Assembly: GCF_004361855.1 (NCBI RefSeq)
Contig: NZ_SNWQ01000003.1
Coordinates: forward strand, 62,001 to 126,000
Length of the DNA stretch: 64,000 nucleotides
Reading direction: 5' to 3'
DNA from: Kribbella caucasensis
GTDB lineage: Bacteria; Actinomycetota; Actinomycetes; Propionibacteriales; Kribbellaceae
How positions within the stretch are numbered: the stretch's first letter is position 1; every line of letters begins with the position of its first letter. A program made the translations under genes and the position numbers. Under the pieces are notes generated by a model, which had not been told where the DNA came from, did not search any database, and saw nothing but the letters and a program-made list of their open reading frames with translations. Positions 48,627-56,451 of the stretch are shown in pieces.

Positions 48627-48662
48627 CAAGTTTCATACGTTATGTAAGGAAGGTTGTTCTCG

Positions 48663-49718
48663 ATGGTTCCCTACACCCTGACCCGTGTCGGCGTGCTGAT
48701 GACGCCCGAGCCCGGTAACGAACAGGAGTCCGAAGGAGTGCTGAATCCGGCCACCGGTCACACACCGGACGGGACGCTGTACCTGCTGCCGCGGCTCGTT
48801 GCTACAGGCAACGTGTCGCGGGTTGGGTTGGCTCGGGTTCGGCTTGCCGATGGAGTGCCGGTCGGCGTTGATCGTGAGGGCGTTGTGCTTGCGCCCGACG
48901 AGGGTTGGGAGCGTGGTCTGAACAACGCCGGGGTCGAGGACCCGCGGGTCACCTGGGTGGCGGCGCTCGGCACCCACGTGATGACGTATGTCGCGTATGG
49001 GCCGTTGGGGCCGAAGCCGGCGCTCGCGGTGTCGGAGGATCTGCGGACCTGGCGGCGGCTGGGGCCTTTGCACTTCGAGTACCAGGCCGACCTGGACACG
49101 GATCTGAACCTGTTCCCGAACAAGGACACGGTGTTCTTCCCCGAGCCTGTGCCCGGTCCGGACGGCGAACCGTCGTACGCGATGCTGCACCGGCCGATGT
49201 GGGACCTGGGCTGGTTCCGCGAAGGTGAGGGCGTTCACCTGCCGGCCGGGATCACGGACGACCGGCCGGGGATCTGGGTGTCGTTCGTACCGGTCGCGGA
49301 GGTCGAACGCGATCTGCGGAACCTGGTGCACCTGCGGAACCACCGGCTGGTGGCGATGTCGGAGTACCCGTTCGAGGCGTTGAAGATCGGTGCGGGGCCG
49401 GCGCCGTTGCGGGTGCCGGAGGGGTGGTTGGTGATCCACCACGGGGTGACGGGCGAGCAGCCGCAGGGGTTCGACCCGACAACGCAGAAGGTCAGCTATG
49501 CGGCCGGGGCGTTGCTGCTCGATCCCCTGGACGTCACCAAGGTGATCGACCGGACCGCCGAGCCGATCCTGGTGCCGGAAACCGAGGAGGAGCGGATCGG
49601 GACGGTCGGCAACGTCGTCTTCCCGACCGCGATCGAACCGGTCAACGGCGTCCACTACGTCTTCTACGGCATGGCCGACGCCAGAATCGGCGTAGCCAGA
49701 TTGGACCGATTGCCATGA
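48663..49718 (+). CDS. GH130-family glycoside phosphorylase or hydrolase
   Basis: A 351-residue five-bladed propeller enzyme of GH130. The start has LNPATGHTPDGTLYLLPRL, the catalytic region NNAGVEDPRVTW carries the general acid Asp, and later FNP-like and VIHHGV motifs follow. GH130 enzymes phosphorolyse beta-1,2- or beta-1,4-mannosides to mannose-1-phosphate or hydrolyse them. The mannose-1-phosphate could feed manB-type metabolism. ATG 48663 has AAGGAAGG 9 bases upstream. It directly follows the ABC permeases and is coupled to the secreted protein after it. Confidence 0.9.
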   Translation: MVPYTLTRVGVLMTPEPGNEQESEGVLNPATGHTPDGTLYLLPRLVATGNVSRVGLARVRLADGVPVGVDREGVVLAPDEGWERGLNNAGVEDPRVTWVAALGTHVMTYVAYGPLGPKPALAVSEDLRTWRRLGPLHFEYQADLDTDLNLFPNKDTVFFPEPVPGPDGEPSYAMLHRPMWDLGWFREGEGVHLPAGITDDRPGIWVSFVPVAEVERDLRNLVHLRNHRLVAMSEYPFEALKIGAGPAPLRVPEGWLVIHHGVTGEQPQGFDPTTQKVSYAAGALLLDPLDVTKVIDRTAEPILVPETEEERIGTVGNVVFPTAIEPVNGVHYVFYGMADARIGVARLDRLP

Positions 49719-51625
49719 CTGTTTCTCGCCGCGCGGTACTCGGCGGCTCACTCGCAGCGTCCGGAGCGATAGCGCTCTCCACAACCGGTGCAGCCGCGCC
49801 CGCTCTCGCCGTCTCTGCTGGGAGGCTGGTGAACCTCGATCACCTCGACTTCCTGGGCGACGTGGTGACCCCACCCGCCACGCCCGGCCACACGACATAC
49901 GGGACCGGTCCGATGCGCGTGCTGTGGACGTACGCCGATCGCCGGGCGGACGGGTCGTATGCACGGATCGGCGGCGGCACCTACGACCCGGTGACCAACA
50001 CCTACGGACAAGGCGCGTTCAACGCCGACGACATCACCCGGGCCGCCGTGGTGTATCTGCGCCACTACCAGTCCTACCGAGACACGCACAGCCGCGATAC
50101 GGCGTACGGGCTGCTCCGGGCCCTGACGTATCTGCAGACCGCAACCGGTCCGAACGCGGGCAATGTAGTCCTCTGGATGCAACCCGACGGCACCCTCAAC
50201 CCCAGCGCCGAACCAGTCGAGCTCCCCGACCCGTCGGACTCCGGCCCGTCGTACTGGCTCGCCCGGACAGTGTGGGCGCTAGGGGAGGGGTACGCCGTCT
50301 TCCGGCGTACGGACCCGTCGTTCGCGGCTTTCCTGCGAGCCCGACTCGAACTGGCGCTCCGTGCTCTCGAACGGCAGGTCCTGAACCACTACGGCGAGTG
50401 GAACATTGTGGACGGCCGCCGGGTACCCGCCTGGCTCATCGTTGCCGGTGCGGACGCAACTTCCGAAGCAGTGCTGGGGTTGTCGGCCTACGTGCGTGCT
50501 GGTGGTTCGGCGGCGGCACGGCGGGCTCTCGCACGGTTCGCCGAGGCTGTTGCGGCAATGGGAGCAGGTGGTGTGCGGGAGTGGCCGTTCCGTGCCGTGC
50601 TGCCGTGGGGCGAGTCGATCACGCTCTGGCATGCGTGGGGTGCGCAGATGCCGTCCGCGCTTGCCGAGGCGTCCGCTGTCCTTGGCGACCGCTCACTACT
50701 CGGCCCTGCTCTTGGCGACACCGCCGGCTTCACTCCGCTGCTGCTGACCGCCGGTGGACCGGACAACGGTTGGCTCCCGGTACCCATCGACCGCACCCAG
50801 ATCGCGTACGGCGTGGACGCCCGACTGCAAGGTCTACTCCGCGTCGCCGATGCGGCCGATCTCCCGGCGCTCCGACAGGTCGCCGCATTCGTCGCCGCCT
50901 GGTACTTCGGCGCGAACCGGGCCGGCGTGCCGATATACGACCCCACGACCGGCCGCACCTTCGACGGCATCTCCGGCGACGGCGTGGTCAACCGCAACTC
51001 CGGCGCCGAATCCACCATCCACGGCCTCCTCTCCATGCTCGCCCTGGACGACGCCCTGGTCCGGCAGGCCCGCGACCTCGGCGGCGCCACGATGAGCCGG
51101 GTCGGCCTCGAGGTGGTTGAAGCCGAGTCCGCCCAACTGGGCGGCGGTGCCACGATCGCAACCCCACCGTCGGCGTGGACCGGCGAATCCCAATGGAGCA
51201 ACGGATCCTACGTCTCGCTCCCACAAGACGCCAGCGCTACTTGGTCGCTACCTGCCTCCTCCCAACCGCGCCTGGTACTACCTGTCGTCGACCTGGTTGC
51301 CGGTAGCAACGGCCGCAGTACCTGGACCTCCGGCGCACGTCGGCTGGGCTCCATCTCGCACGGCTCAATCGGCCCTCAGGGCGTCTCGGCAGCTCCTGGT
51401 GCGCTGCTGCCCATCACCCTCCCCGGCCTCCTACCTGCCGGCGCCCAGCAACTCGCCGCAACCGCATCCGGCGCGGACGTGCGAGTGGATGCGCTGCTGC
51501 TGATCCCCCTCATCAGCAGCCTCCGCCTAGGCGACACCACCCTGCTGGTCAACCTCGACTCCCACCCCCGCCACTCCCACGGAACCGTGATCCCACCCGG
51601 CGGCTTCACCGTCCTCCGCGACTGA
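49715..51625 (+). CDS. Tat-exported glycosidase-like protein of unknown family
   Basis: A 636-residue exported protein. The N-terminus has a twin-arginine signal (SRRAVLGG) and a hydrophobic stretch to about residue 32. Residues about 40-465 are helix-rich with repeated aromatic/acidic pairs, suggesting an (alpha/alpha)6 barrel of the type seen in several glycosidase or lyase families. From about residue 468 VVEAESAQLGGG and GGSY/V-like strands resemble a CBM6/CBM35 beta-sandwich. I cannot assign a catalytic family. The start overlaps the GH130 stop by 4 bases, so it probably releases the oligosaccharide that the operon imports. Confidence 0.75.
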   Translation: MTVSRRAVLGGSLAASGAIALSTTGAAAPALAVSAGRLVNLDHLDFLGDVVTPPATPGHTTYGTGPMRVLWTYADRRADGSYARIGGGTYDPVTNTYGQGAFNADDITRAAVVYLRHYQSYRDTHSRDTAYGLLRALTYLQTATGPNAGNVVLWMQPDGTLNPSAEPVELPDPSDSGPSYWLARTVWALGEGYAVFRRTDPSFAAFLRARLELALRALERQVLNHYGEWNIVDGRRVPAWLIVAGADATSEAVLGLSAYVRAGGSAAARRALARFAEAVAAMGAGGVREWPFRAVLPWGESITLWHAWGAQMPSALAEASAVLGDRSLLGPALGDTAGFTPLLLTAGGPDNGWLPVPIDRTQIAYGVDARLQGLLRVADAADLPALRQVAAFVAAWYFGANRAGVPIYDPTTGRTFDGISGDGVVNRNSGAESTIHGLLSMLALDDALVRQARDLGGATMSRVGLEVVEAESAQLGGGATIATPPSAWTGESQWSNGSYVSLPQDASATWSLPASSQPRLVLPVVDLVAGSNGRSTWTSGARRLGSISHGSIGPQGVSAAPGALLPITLPGLLPAGAQQLAATASGADVRVDALLLIPLISSLRLGDTTLLVNLDSHPRHSHGTVIPPGGFTVLRD

Positions 51626-51627
51626 GA

Positions 51628-52317
51628 TCAGGCGAGCAGGATTCGGGGCGGTACGCCGGTGAGGGCTTTGATGTCTCGGGTGAAGTGGGCCTGGTCCGCG
51701 TACCCGGTGCGCGCGGCGACCTCGGCGAGCGGGAGACCCGCCCGGGCCCGGTCGAGTGCGAGGTTCATCCGGAGCACCCGATCGAGCATCTTCGGGCCGT
51801 ATCCGAACGCGTCCAGGCATCGCCGATACAACTGCCGCTCACTCAACCCCACACTCCCCGCCAGCGCCGGTACGCCGATCCCACGCCGCACTCCGCGGAC
51901 GACATGCCGAACCACGCCGTCGGGCGGCACGTCGTACAACGTCGCGACGGCTTCGTCCAACGCAAGGGCCGGATCGCCCGCCCTACTCACCCGATCGGCC
52001 AGCCGTCGAGCCTTCCCGGCCGACCACAGCTCCTGCAAATCCACCCGGCTGTCGACCAGTTCCTTCGCCGGAACACCGAGAAACCCCGGCGCGGTCCCCG
52101 GCGCAAACCGCACCGCGACGTACCGAGTGCCCGCCTCAGACGTCCCGTCATACGCCTTGGTATCCGGCCCGGCAACGATCAACTCACCTTCGACCCAGAT
52201 CAGGTCCATACACCCGTCCGGCAAGATCCGCGCCGACTCCCCATCAGCCGTACGCGTCCACACGACGGCCCCAGGCACCCGTGCAACCCGCTCGCGATAC
52301 GGCACACCACCACTCAT
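51628..52317 (-). CDS. AraC-family transcriptional regulator
   Basis: A 229-residue regulator. The N-terminal part (PDGCMDLIWVEGELIVAGPDT) matches the DUF6597-like sensor half of short AraC proteins; the C-terminal two-helix-turn-helix domain has GLSERQLYRRCLDAFGYGPKMLDRVLRM and ARTGYADQAHFTRDIKALTGVPP. ATG 52317 is chosen over upstream in-frame starts, which lack similarity. Its stop is 2 bases from the convergent glycosidase-like stop, so neither has room for its own terminator. The target genes are unknown. Confidence 0.88.
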   Translation of the reverse strand: MSGGVPYRERVARVPGAVVWTRTADGESARILPDGCMDLIWVEGELIVAGPDTKAYDGTSEAGTRYVAVRFAPGTAPGFLGVPAKELVDSRVDLQELWSAGKARRLADRVSRAGDPALALDEAVATLYDVPPDGVVRHVVRGVRRGIGVPALAGSVGLSERQLYRRCLDAFGYGPKMLDRVLRMNLALDRARAGLPLAEVAARTGYADQAHFTRDIKALTGVPPRILLA

Positions 52318-52821
52318 ACCCCCATCCTGCCCCTCACCATCGACAGTCTCCGCTGCCGTGGGTACCCAACCCCCTGATCTGGCCACCCCATGCGCCAACT
52401 CCCACCCCCGTAATCCAATAGACCCACTGGAGAGCGCCCGGGGGGCGGTCGCTCCTCAGCCCCCGAGTGGCCCCGGCCCACCCGCGCCGTGCACCCGCCT
52501 CGCACCCACCTGGACCACTCACCCCACCCGCGCCGCGGGTTCCCCGTGTCCTTGGCGGGACCTTGAACAACTTCGCGGGACTGTGAACTAGGTATGTCTT
52601 GTTCAAGCCCCCCGCTTCTTGACCGAGGTCCCCGCCTCCGCCGCCAATCCGCGCTCGGCGCCGGTGTGCGGGGCCGGGTCGATACCCGTGGACCCGCGCC
52701 CCGTTTGGCATGGGTTCACGGAGGAACGGGGGCGATCGGTGCCGCGTGCCGTCGTGTGGTGGGAGTGGGTGCGGGGTTTGGTGGGTGGGTGAGCGCGGAG
52801 GTGGTGGGTGGCGGTTAGGGG
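52318..52821. other. Large intergenic region with repeated elements
   Basis: About 500 bases without a believable gene; short open frames here are Pro/Arg-rich high-GC artefacts. It serves as the upstream region of the AraC gene and the 3' side of the Rv3235-type gene. The only clear structure is at 52554-52607 (two 15-base direct repeats spaced 20 bases apart and a 9-base inverted repeat). Confidence 0.5.
52554..52607. repeat. Phased direct repeats and inverted repeat upstream of the AraC gene
   Basis: GGCGGGACCTTGAAC (52554-52568) and CGCGGGACTGTGAAC (52574-52588) match at 12 of 15 positions and are spaced exactly 20 bases apart. CTTGAACAA (52562-52570) also pairs with TTGTTCAAG (52599-52607). 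Phased direct repeats are typical AraC binding sites; the inverted repeat could instead be a terminator for the operon ending at 52822. Confidence 0.45.
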
Positions 52822-53715
52822 TTAGCCGAGTTCGAGGGCGGTGCAGATCCAGCGGCCTCGGTGGACTTCCAGGCGTAGGGCCATGGCACGTGAGCGGTTG
52901 CCGTATCGGACGTGTGCCGCGATCTCGGCGACTCGTTCAGCCGGCTGGGAGACGCGTACCGAGCGGATCGCGCTCCGCTCCTTCGCGCCCCGGTGTGTGG
53001 CGGTGGTCGTCAGTCCGAGGACTCGGACCCGGCGGTTCAGGTCCATGTAGACCACTGCGTCGGTCCACCGAACCAACTGGCTGAGCGGTCGATCCCCGGC
53101 CAGTACCTCCGCCACCGCCTGCGCCAACCGGCTACCCCAGGCCCGCGCATCCGGCAACCCCGCCGCACGACGGACCACACCCACACCTGATCGCCCGGAC
53201 GATTCCGCCTCCGCACCGGTCGTCTGCAGGCCGGCGGTCTGCGCGGCGGGTTCGGCGGTGGCGGGGTTGGCGCTGGTGGGTTGGGGTGGCGGGTCTAGGA
53301 GGCGGACGGTTACCTCGATTGAGGTCACGTGGTCGGCGAGGCCGAGGGGTGGTGTGTCTGCCGGGGATGGTTCGGCTGGGGGTTGCGCGGGGTCGGTGGG
53401 GTCTTCGTGGACTTCCGGCAGTAGGCGCAGTGCGGGGCGCGTGGGTGGTTGTGATTCGTCCTGTTCCTCCGCTCCTTCGAGGGGTGGGGCCAGTTGGTTG
53501 CTGAGGGCAAGGGTGCCCTGGGTCAGGGTGGTTCGGGGGAGCTGATGCTTCGCCTGTTCCAGGAACGACTGGCTGATCGGGGTGCGGTGGGAGGTGGGTT
53601 CGGGCGGTTGTTGGGGAGACGCGTCCGTGGGCGCGAGGGACAGGTCGGGATGAGGGGCGTGCTCGGGGGCCCGGTCCGGGGTGTTGACAGCGGCCTGGTT
53701 CGGGTGGTTGGGCAT
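52822..53715 (-). CDS. Rv3235/DUF6459-family protein
   Basis: A 297-residue protein. The first two thirds are Pro/Ala/Gln/Glu-rich and disordered. The last 110 residues form the conserved domain: LAQAVAEVLAGDRPLSQLVRWTDAVVYMDLNRR, then SVRVSQPAERVAEIAAHVRYGNRSRAMALRLE and WICTALELG. This matches the actinobacterial Rv3235 group near secA1, of unknown function. It lies one base after the LysM gene on the same strand, so the two form an operon. Confidence 0.82.
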   Translation of the reverse strand: MPNHPNQAAVNTPDRAPEHAPHPDLSLAPTDASPQQPPEPTSHRTPISQSFLEQAKHQLPRTTLTQGTLALSNQLAPPLEGAEEQDESQPPTRPALRLLPEVHEDPTDPAQPPAEPSPADTPPLGLADHVTSIEVTVRLLDPPPQPTSANPATAEPAAQTAGLQTTGAEAESSGRSGVGVVRRAAGLPDARAWGSRLAQAVAEVLAGDRPLSQLVRWTDAVVYMDLNRRVRVLGLTTTATHRGAKERSAIRSVRVSQPAERVAEIAAHVRYGNRSRAMALRLEVHRGRWICTALELG

Positions 53716-53716
53716 G

Positions 53717-54604
53717 TCACTTCTCCTGGTGGGTCGGCGGCACGGGGTGGACGGCGGGCGCCGGGGTACGGAGCACCTGGCCGGGGCGGATCAGGTTGGG
53801 GTCTGGGCCGATGAGGGTGCGGTTGGCCGCGTACCAGTCGGGCCAGCGGGTGGCGATCTGGGTGTCGGTTGCGTTCGGGCCGAGTTCGGTGGCGGCTATG
53901 GACCAGAGCGATTCGCCGGGGCCGACTACCCGCGTGGTGGGTCGGATCGCCTGGCCGCTTCGGAGGTCCGTGTACCGCGTTGGCGCGCCGATGGTCGGGC
54001 GGTCTGGCACACCGACGCGACCCGGCGGACGCTCGTCCTCGTTGGTGCCTCGCTCACTGAGCCGAGTCGGGCGGGGTGGGGTTGGTACGGCGACCCGGGT
54101 GGTGCCGGCGGTCGGCGTACGGGGTGGGGTCTCGGTGAGGCGGAGGGTGGAGGCCCGCTCGGGGGATCGCCAGTCGGCGGGGGAATCGGGGTGCGGGGTG
54201 CCGAGGGAGACGGTTGAGGCGGGTTCGGTGGTTGGCCAGGGGTGGTGGGGGGCTTCGGGGGTTGCGTGGGCTACGCCGATGGTGAGGGGGGCGACGGCGG
54301 CTACGCCCAGGGCTGAGCGCAGGAGGGTGCGGGAGGTCTGGGAGGTGATACGGGTGGTGACGGCTGCGGCTGCGCGGCCGAGGGCGCCAGGGAGTTGCTC
54401 GAGGGCGGTGGCGAGGACGGCCAGGACCAGCCAGGTGTAGGCGACCCAGGCGACGGCGCCGACTGTGAGCGACGCCATCGAGGTGAGGTCGTGGGTCGAC
54501 GCGGCCGCGATCGAGCCGGCGGTCACCCAGCGGAGTCCGAGGCCCAGCGCGACGAGTGCGCAGAGGGCCAGGAGTGCTTTCAGTGCCCGGATCATCGCGA
54601 TCAC
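53717..54604 (-). CDS. LysM-domain membrane protein
   Basis: A 295-residue protein with three N-terminal hydrophobic segments (about 5-28, 45-66 and 98-116), a long Pro/Thr/Arg-rich linker, and a C-terminal LysM-like module (VVGPGESLWSIAATEL...LIGPDPNLIRPGQVL, about 228-283). LysM domains bind peptidoglycan, so the protein probably links membrane and wall. It is co-transcribed with the Rv3235-type gene and is preceded by an AT-rich promoter region carrying a motif shared with the small regulator at 55,372. Confidence 0.85.
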   Translation of the reverse strand: MIAMIRALKALLALCALVALGLGLRWVTAGSIAAASTHDLTSMASLTVGAVAWVAYTWLVLAVLATALEQLPGALGRAAAAVTTRITSQTSRTLLRSALGVAAVAPLTIGVAHATPEAPHHPWPTTEPASTVSLGTPHPDSPADWRSPERASTLRLTETPPRTPTAGTTRVAVPTPPRPTRLSERGTNEDERPPGRVGVPDRPTIGAPTRYTDLRSGQAIRPTTRVVGPGESLWSIAATELGPNATDTQIATRWPDWYAANRTLIGPDPNLIRPGQVLRTPAPAVHPVPPTHQEK

Positions 54605-54629
54605 CTGGTTTCGACTCTGATCTATGAGT

Positions 54630-54643
54630 TTGCTTTAGTTTGC
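54630..54643 (-). promoter_or_regulatory. Shared motif, copy 1 (upstream of LysM gene)
   Basis: On the minus strand GCAAACTAAAGCAA, part of a tandem GCAAACT repeat with a 10-base period (GCAAACTAAA then GCAAACTCAT). It lies 26 bases upstream of the LysM start in a strongly AT-rich stretch. The same motif, with one change, precedes the excisionase-like gene. Confidence 0.55.
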
Positions 54644-54649
54644 GTTGGC

Positions 54650-54772
54650 TTGATTAATATAGACCTGCTTGGACTGAGGTTGGCAAGTCGAAATTGTCAG
54701 CGAGTCGCTACGGAGGGTTGAAGATGACCACGGGGAGTACAGGTGGACGGGACGCGGAGTATGTTCGCGGGC
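54650..54772 (+). other. AT-rich divergent promoter region
   Basis: The stretch 54610-54700 is conspicuously AT-rich for this genome. TAATAT at 54655-54660 is a good -10 for rightward transcription of the hypothetical gene. A matching -35 is not clear. Several possible starts (GTG 54743, ATG 54761, ATG 54773) follow. Confidence 0.4.
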
Positions 54773-55327
54773 ATGCGTCTGGAAGCTCTGTTCGAGGACC
54801 TGGAGTCGCAGTTCGCGGCGCTGCGGGACGGCGATCTGTACGGCGAGGTCGCGGAGCGGATCCGTGCCGAGGTCGGGAAGTTGACGCTGCTCGACCGGTT
54901 GCGCGGGGCGGTCGGGACGGTGATCCGGGTCGAGCTGACGCACGTCGAACCGGTCCAGGGCGAACTCACCCGGGTCGGCAAAGACTGCCTGCTACTGGAG
55001 GCCGAGCGGTTCGAGGAGTGGTTGATCCCGGCGGCTGCGGTGACCGCGGTGCATGGGCTCGGGCCGTGGGCCGAACCGGCCGAGGGGGCGGTCGCCGCCA
55101 AGCTCGGTCTCGCGCATCTGCTCCGGGGGATCGCTCGGGATCGCTCGCCGGTGACGCTGTTCTGCGCCGGTCCTGGTGGTCATCCGGTCACCGGGACCAT
55201 CGATCGGGTGGGGGCCGACTTCATCGAGGTCGCCGAGCACGCGCTCGACGCGCCGCGCCGGCGGAGCGAGGTCCACAACGTCCGGCTGGTCCCCACCCAG
55301 GCTCTGTCTGCCCTCCGCCGCCGCTGA
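54773..55327 (+). CDS. Conserved actinobacterial hypothetical protein
   Basis: A 184-residue soluble protein (from ATG 54773). It begins MRLEALFEDLESQFAAL with a short helical segment, then a beta-rich body (GTVIRVELTHVEPVQGELTRVGKDCLLLE, VTGTIDRVGADFIEVAEH) that suggests two small SH3/LSm-like barrels. GTG 54743 with GGGGAG upstream is a real alternative and would add ten residues. Similar proteins precede an excisionase-like gene in other Actinobacteria. Function unknown. Confidence 0.7.
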   Translation: MRLEALFEDLESQFAALRDGDLYGEVAERIRAEVGKLTLLDRLRGAVGTVIRVELTHVEPVQGELTRVGKDCLLLEAERFEEWLIPAAAVTAVHGLGPWAEPAEGAVAAKLGLAHLLRGIARDRSPVTLFCAGPGGHPVTGTIDRVGADFIEVAEHALDAPRRRSEVHNVRLVPTQALSALRRR

Positions 55328-55371
55328 CCCCGTACTGCGAACGCAGGCCGCGCGCCCGCCGACGAGGGGGC

Positions 55372-55620
55372 CTAGTGCTGGGCGTCTTCGGTCTGGTCGG
55401 CTTCCTCGCCGAAGGGGTGGGTGTCGATGAACTGCCGCGTCTCGGTGTAGAGCCGCTCGATGTATTTCTCCAGCTCCGTCGCCTCGACCCGCCACTGACC
55501 GCGACCGCCGATCTTGACCGCGGGGATGTCGCCGCGGCGGACGAGTGCGTAGACCTGGTTCGCGGAGATGTTCAGCACCTCGGCGACGTCCGAGAGCTGG
55601 AGGAAGCGCGGTGCCGGCAT
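55372..55620 (-). CDS. BldC/excisionase-like MerR-type DNA-binding protein
   Basis: An 82-residue protein with a single winged helix-turn-helix of the excisionase/BldC type: LQLSDVAEVLNISANQVYALVRRGDIPAVKIGGRGQWRVEATELEKYIERLYTE is the whole domain, with no effector domain. BldC-type proteins bind direct repeats cooperatively and control development or house-keeping genes. Its promoter region carries the same motif as the LysM gene, so both may be its targets (inferred). Confidence 0.87.
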   Translation of the reverse strand: MPAPRFLQLSDVAEVLNISANQVYALVRRGDIPAVKIGGRGQWRVEATELEKYIERLYTETRQFIDTHPFGEEADQTEDAQH

Positions 55621-55652
55621 ACCTTCTGACGCCTTTCATTCGTCCTGCGGGG

Positions 55653-55666
55653 TTGCTTCAGTTTGC
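55653..55666 (-). promoter_or_regulatory. Shared motif, copy 2 (upstream of the excisionase-like gene)
   Basis: On the minus strand GCAAACTGAAGCAA, identical at 13 of 14 bases to the copy upstream of the LysM gene, 33 bases before the start codon. A further ACAAACTCAAT lies about 20 bases upstream of it, giving three CAAACT-like units. Confidence 0.55.
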
Positions 55667-55785
55667 CACGGTTGGCGTCCGGACGATTGAGTTTGTCCCC
55701 AAAGCGCGGGCCTGTGGACAACCGGCCCGCCGCGACCGCCCGAGCTGACACAATCGGAGCGCGATCAGTTCGTCACAGGGAGACA

Positions 55786-56451
55786 ATGCACGTGGTGGAG
55801 AGTCCAGTCCGAAGCGGGTTCGCGGCGCCCTCGACGCCGACCAGGCGCAACAGCCGTGCGCGCTGGAAGGACGGGCGGCTGCTGCTCGGCGTGCTGCTGG
55901 TCGCGATCACCGCGCTGGCCGGCGCCAAGCTGCTCTCCTCCGCCGACGACACCACCGCGATCTGGGCCGCCGACCGCGACCTCCCGGCCGGCACGAAGCT
56001 GATCGCCGACGACCTGACCACCGTCCGGGTCCGCTTCACCAGCAGCGACGAGGCGAACCAGTACGTCGCCGCTGACGCGGACCTCAACGGCCTGGTGATG
56101 GTCCGGGCGGTCAAAGCCGGCGAGTTCGTCCCGCGCCAGGCGGCCGTGCCCCAGGCGGACAACGACCGCACCGAGCTCCCGCTGTCGATCGCGACCGGCC
56201 GCCTCCCCGCGGACACGGCGGCCGGTGATCAGGTCGACGTCTGGGTGATCCCCAAGACACCCGAGCAGCCGGCGAAGAAGTTGTGGGACACGGTCCGCGT
56301 AGTACAGGTCGACACGGTCAAAGGTGTGGCCGGTGGATCGGCGCGTCGGCAGGTGCTGATCGGCCTCGATCCCGCCGATCTGCCCCAGCTCCCGGCCGCG
56401 CTGGCCTCGATGAGCACGGGTGAGCCGGTGCTCGTCCGGCGGGGCCGCTGA
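55786..56451 (+). CDS. SAF-domain (CpaB/RcpC-like) membrane protein
   Basis: A 221-residue protein with one N-terminal TM helix (LLLGVLLVAITALAGAKLL) and an SAF domain (IWAADRDLPAGTKLIADDLTTVRVRF ... VRAVKAGEFVP), the arrangement of CpaB/RcpC proteins of tight-adherence (Tad/Flp) pilus systems. ATG 55786 has AGGGA just upstream. It overlaps the following ATPase gene by one base. No secretin, CpaF or pilin genes are nearby, so the complex it serves is unclear. Confidence 0.82.
   Translation: MHVVESPVRSGFAAPSTPTRRNSRARWKDGRLLLGVLLVAITALAGAKLLSSADDTTAIWAADRDLPAGTKLIADDLTTVRVRFTSSDEANQYVAADADLNGLVMVRAVKAGEFVPRQAAVPQADNDRTELPLSIATGRLPADTAAGDQVDVWVIPKTPEQPAKKLWDTVRVVQVDTVKGVAGGSARRQVLIGLDPADLPQLPAALASMSTGEPVLVRRGR

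Noticed and set aside
48634..48644. CATA-CGT-TATG dyad before the GH130 gene
   Set aside because: The arms are only 4 bases and it lies inside an operon just before a ribosome site; chance is a sufficient explanation.
52334..52711. A 125-codon frame in the gene-free region
   Set aside because: It is Gly/Arg/Pro-rich without family resemblance, overlaps the AraC start, and covers the repeat elements. Likely an artefact of GC content.
54694..55629. A 311-codon frame overlapping the hypothetical protein at 54,773
   Set aside because: It is Arg/Gly-rich and crosses into the antisense of the excisionase-like gene; the other frame has the coherent beta-rich protein.
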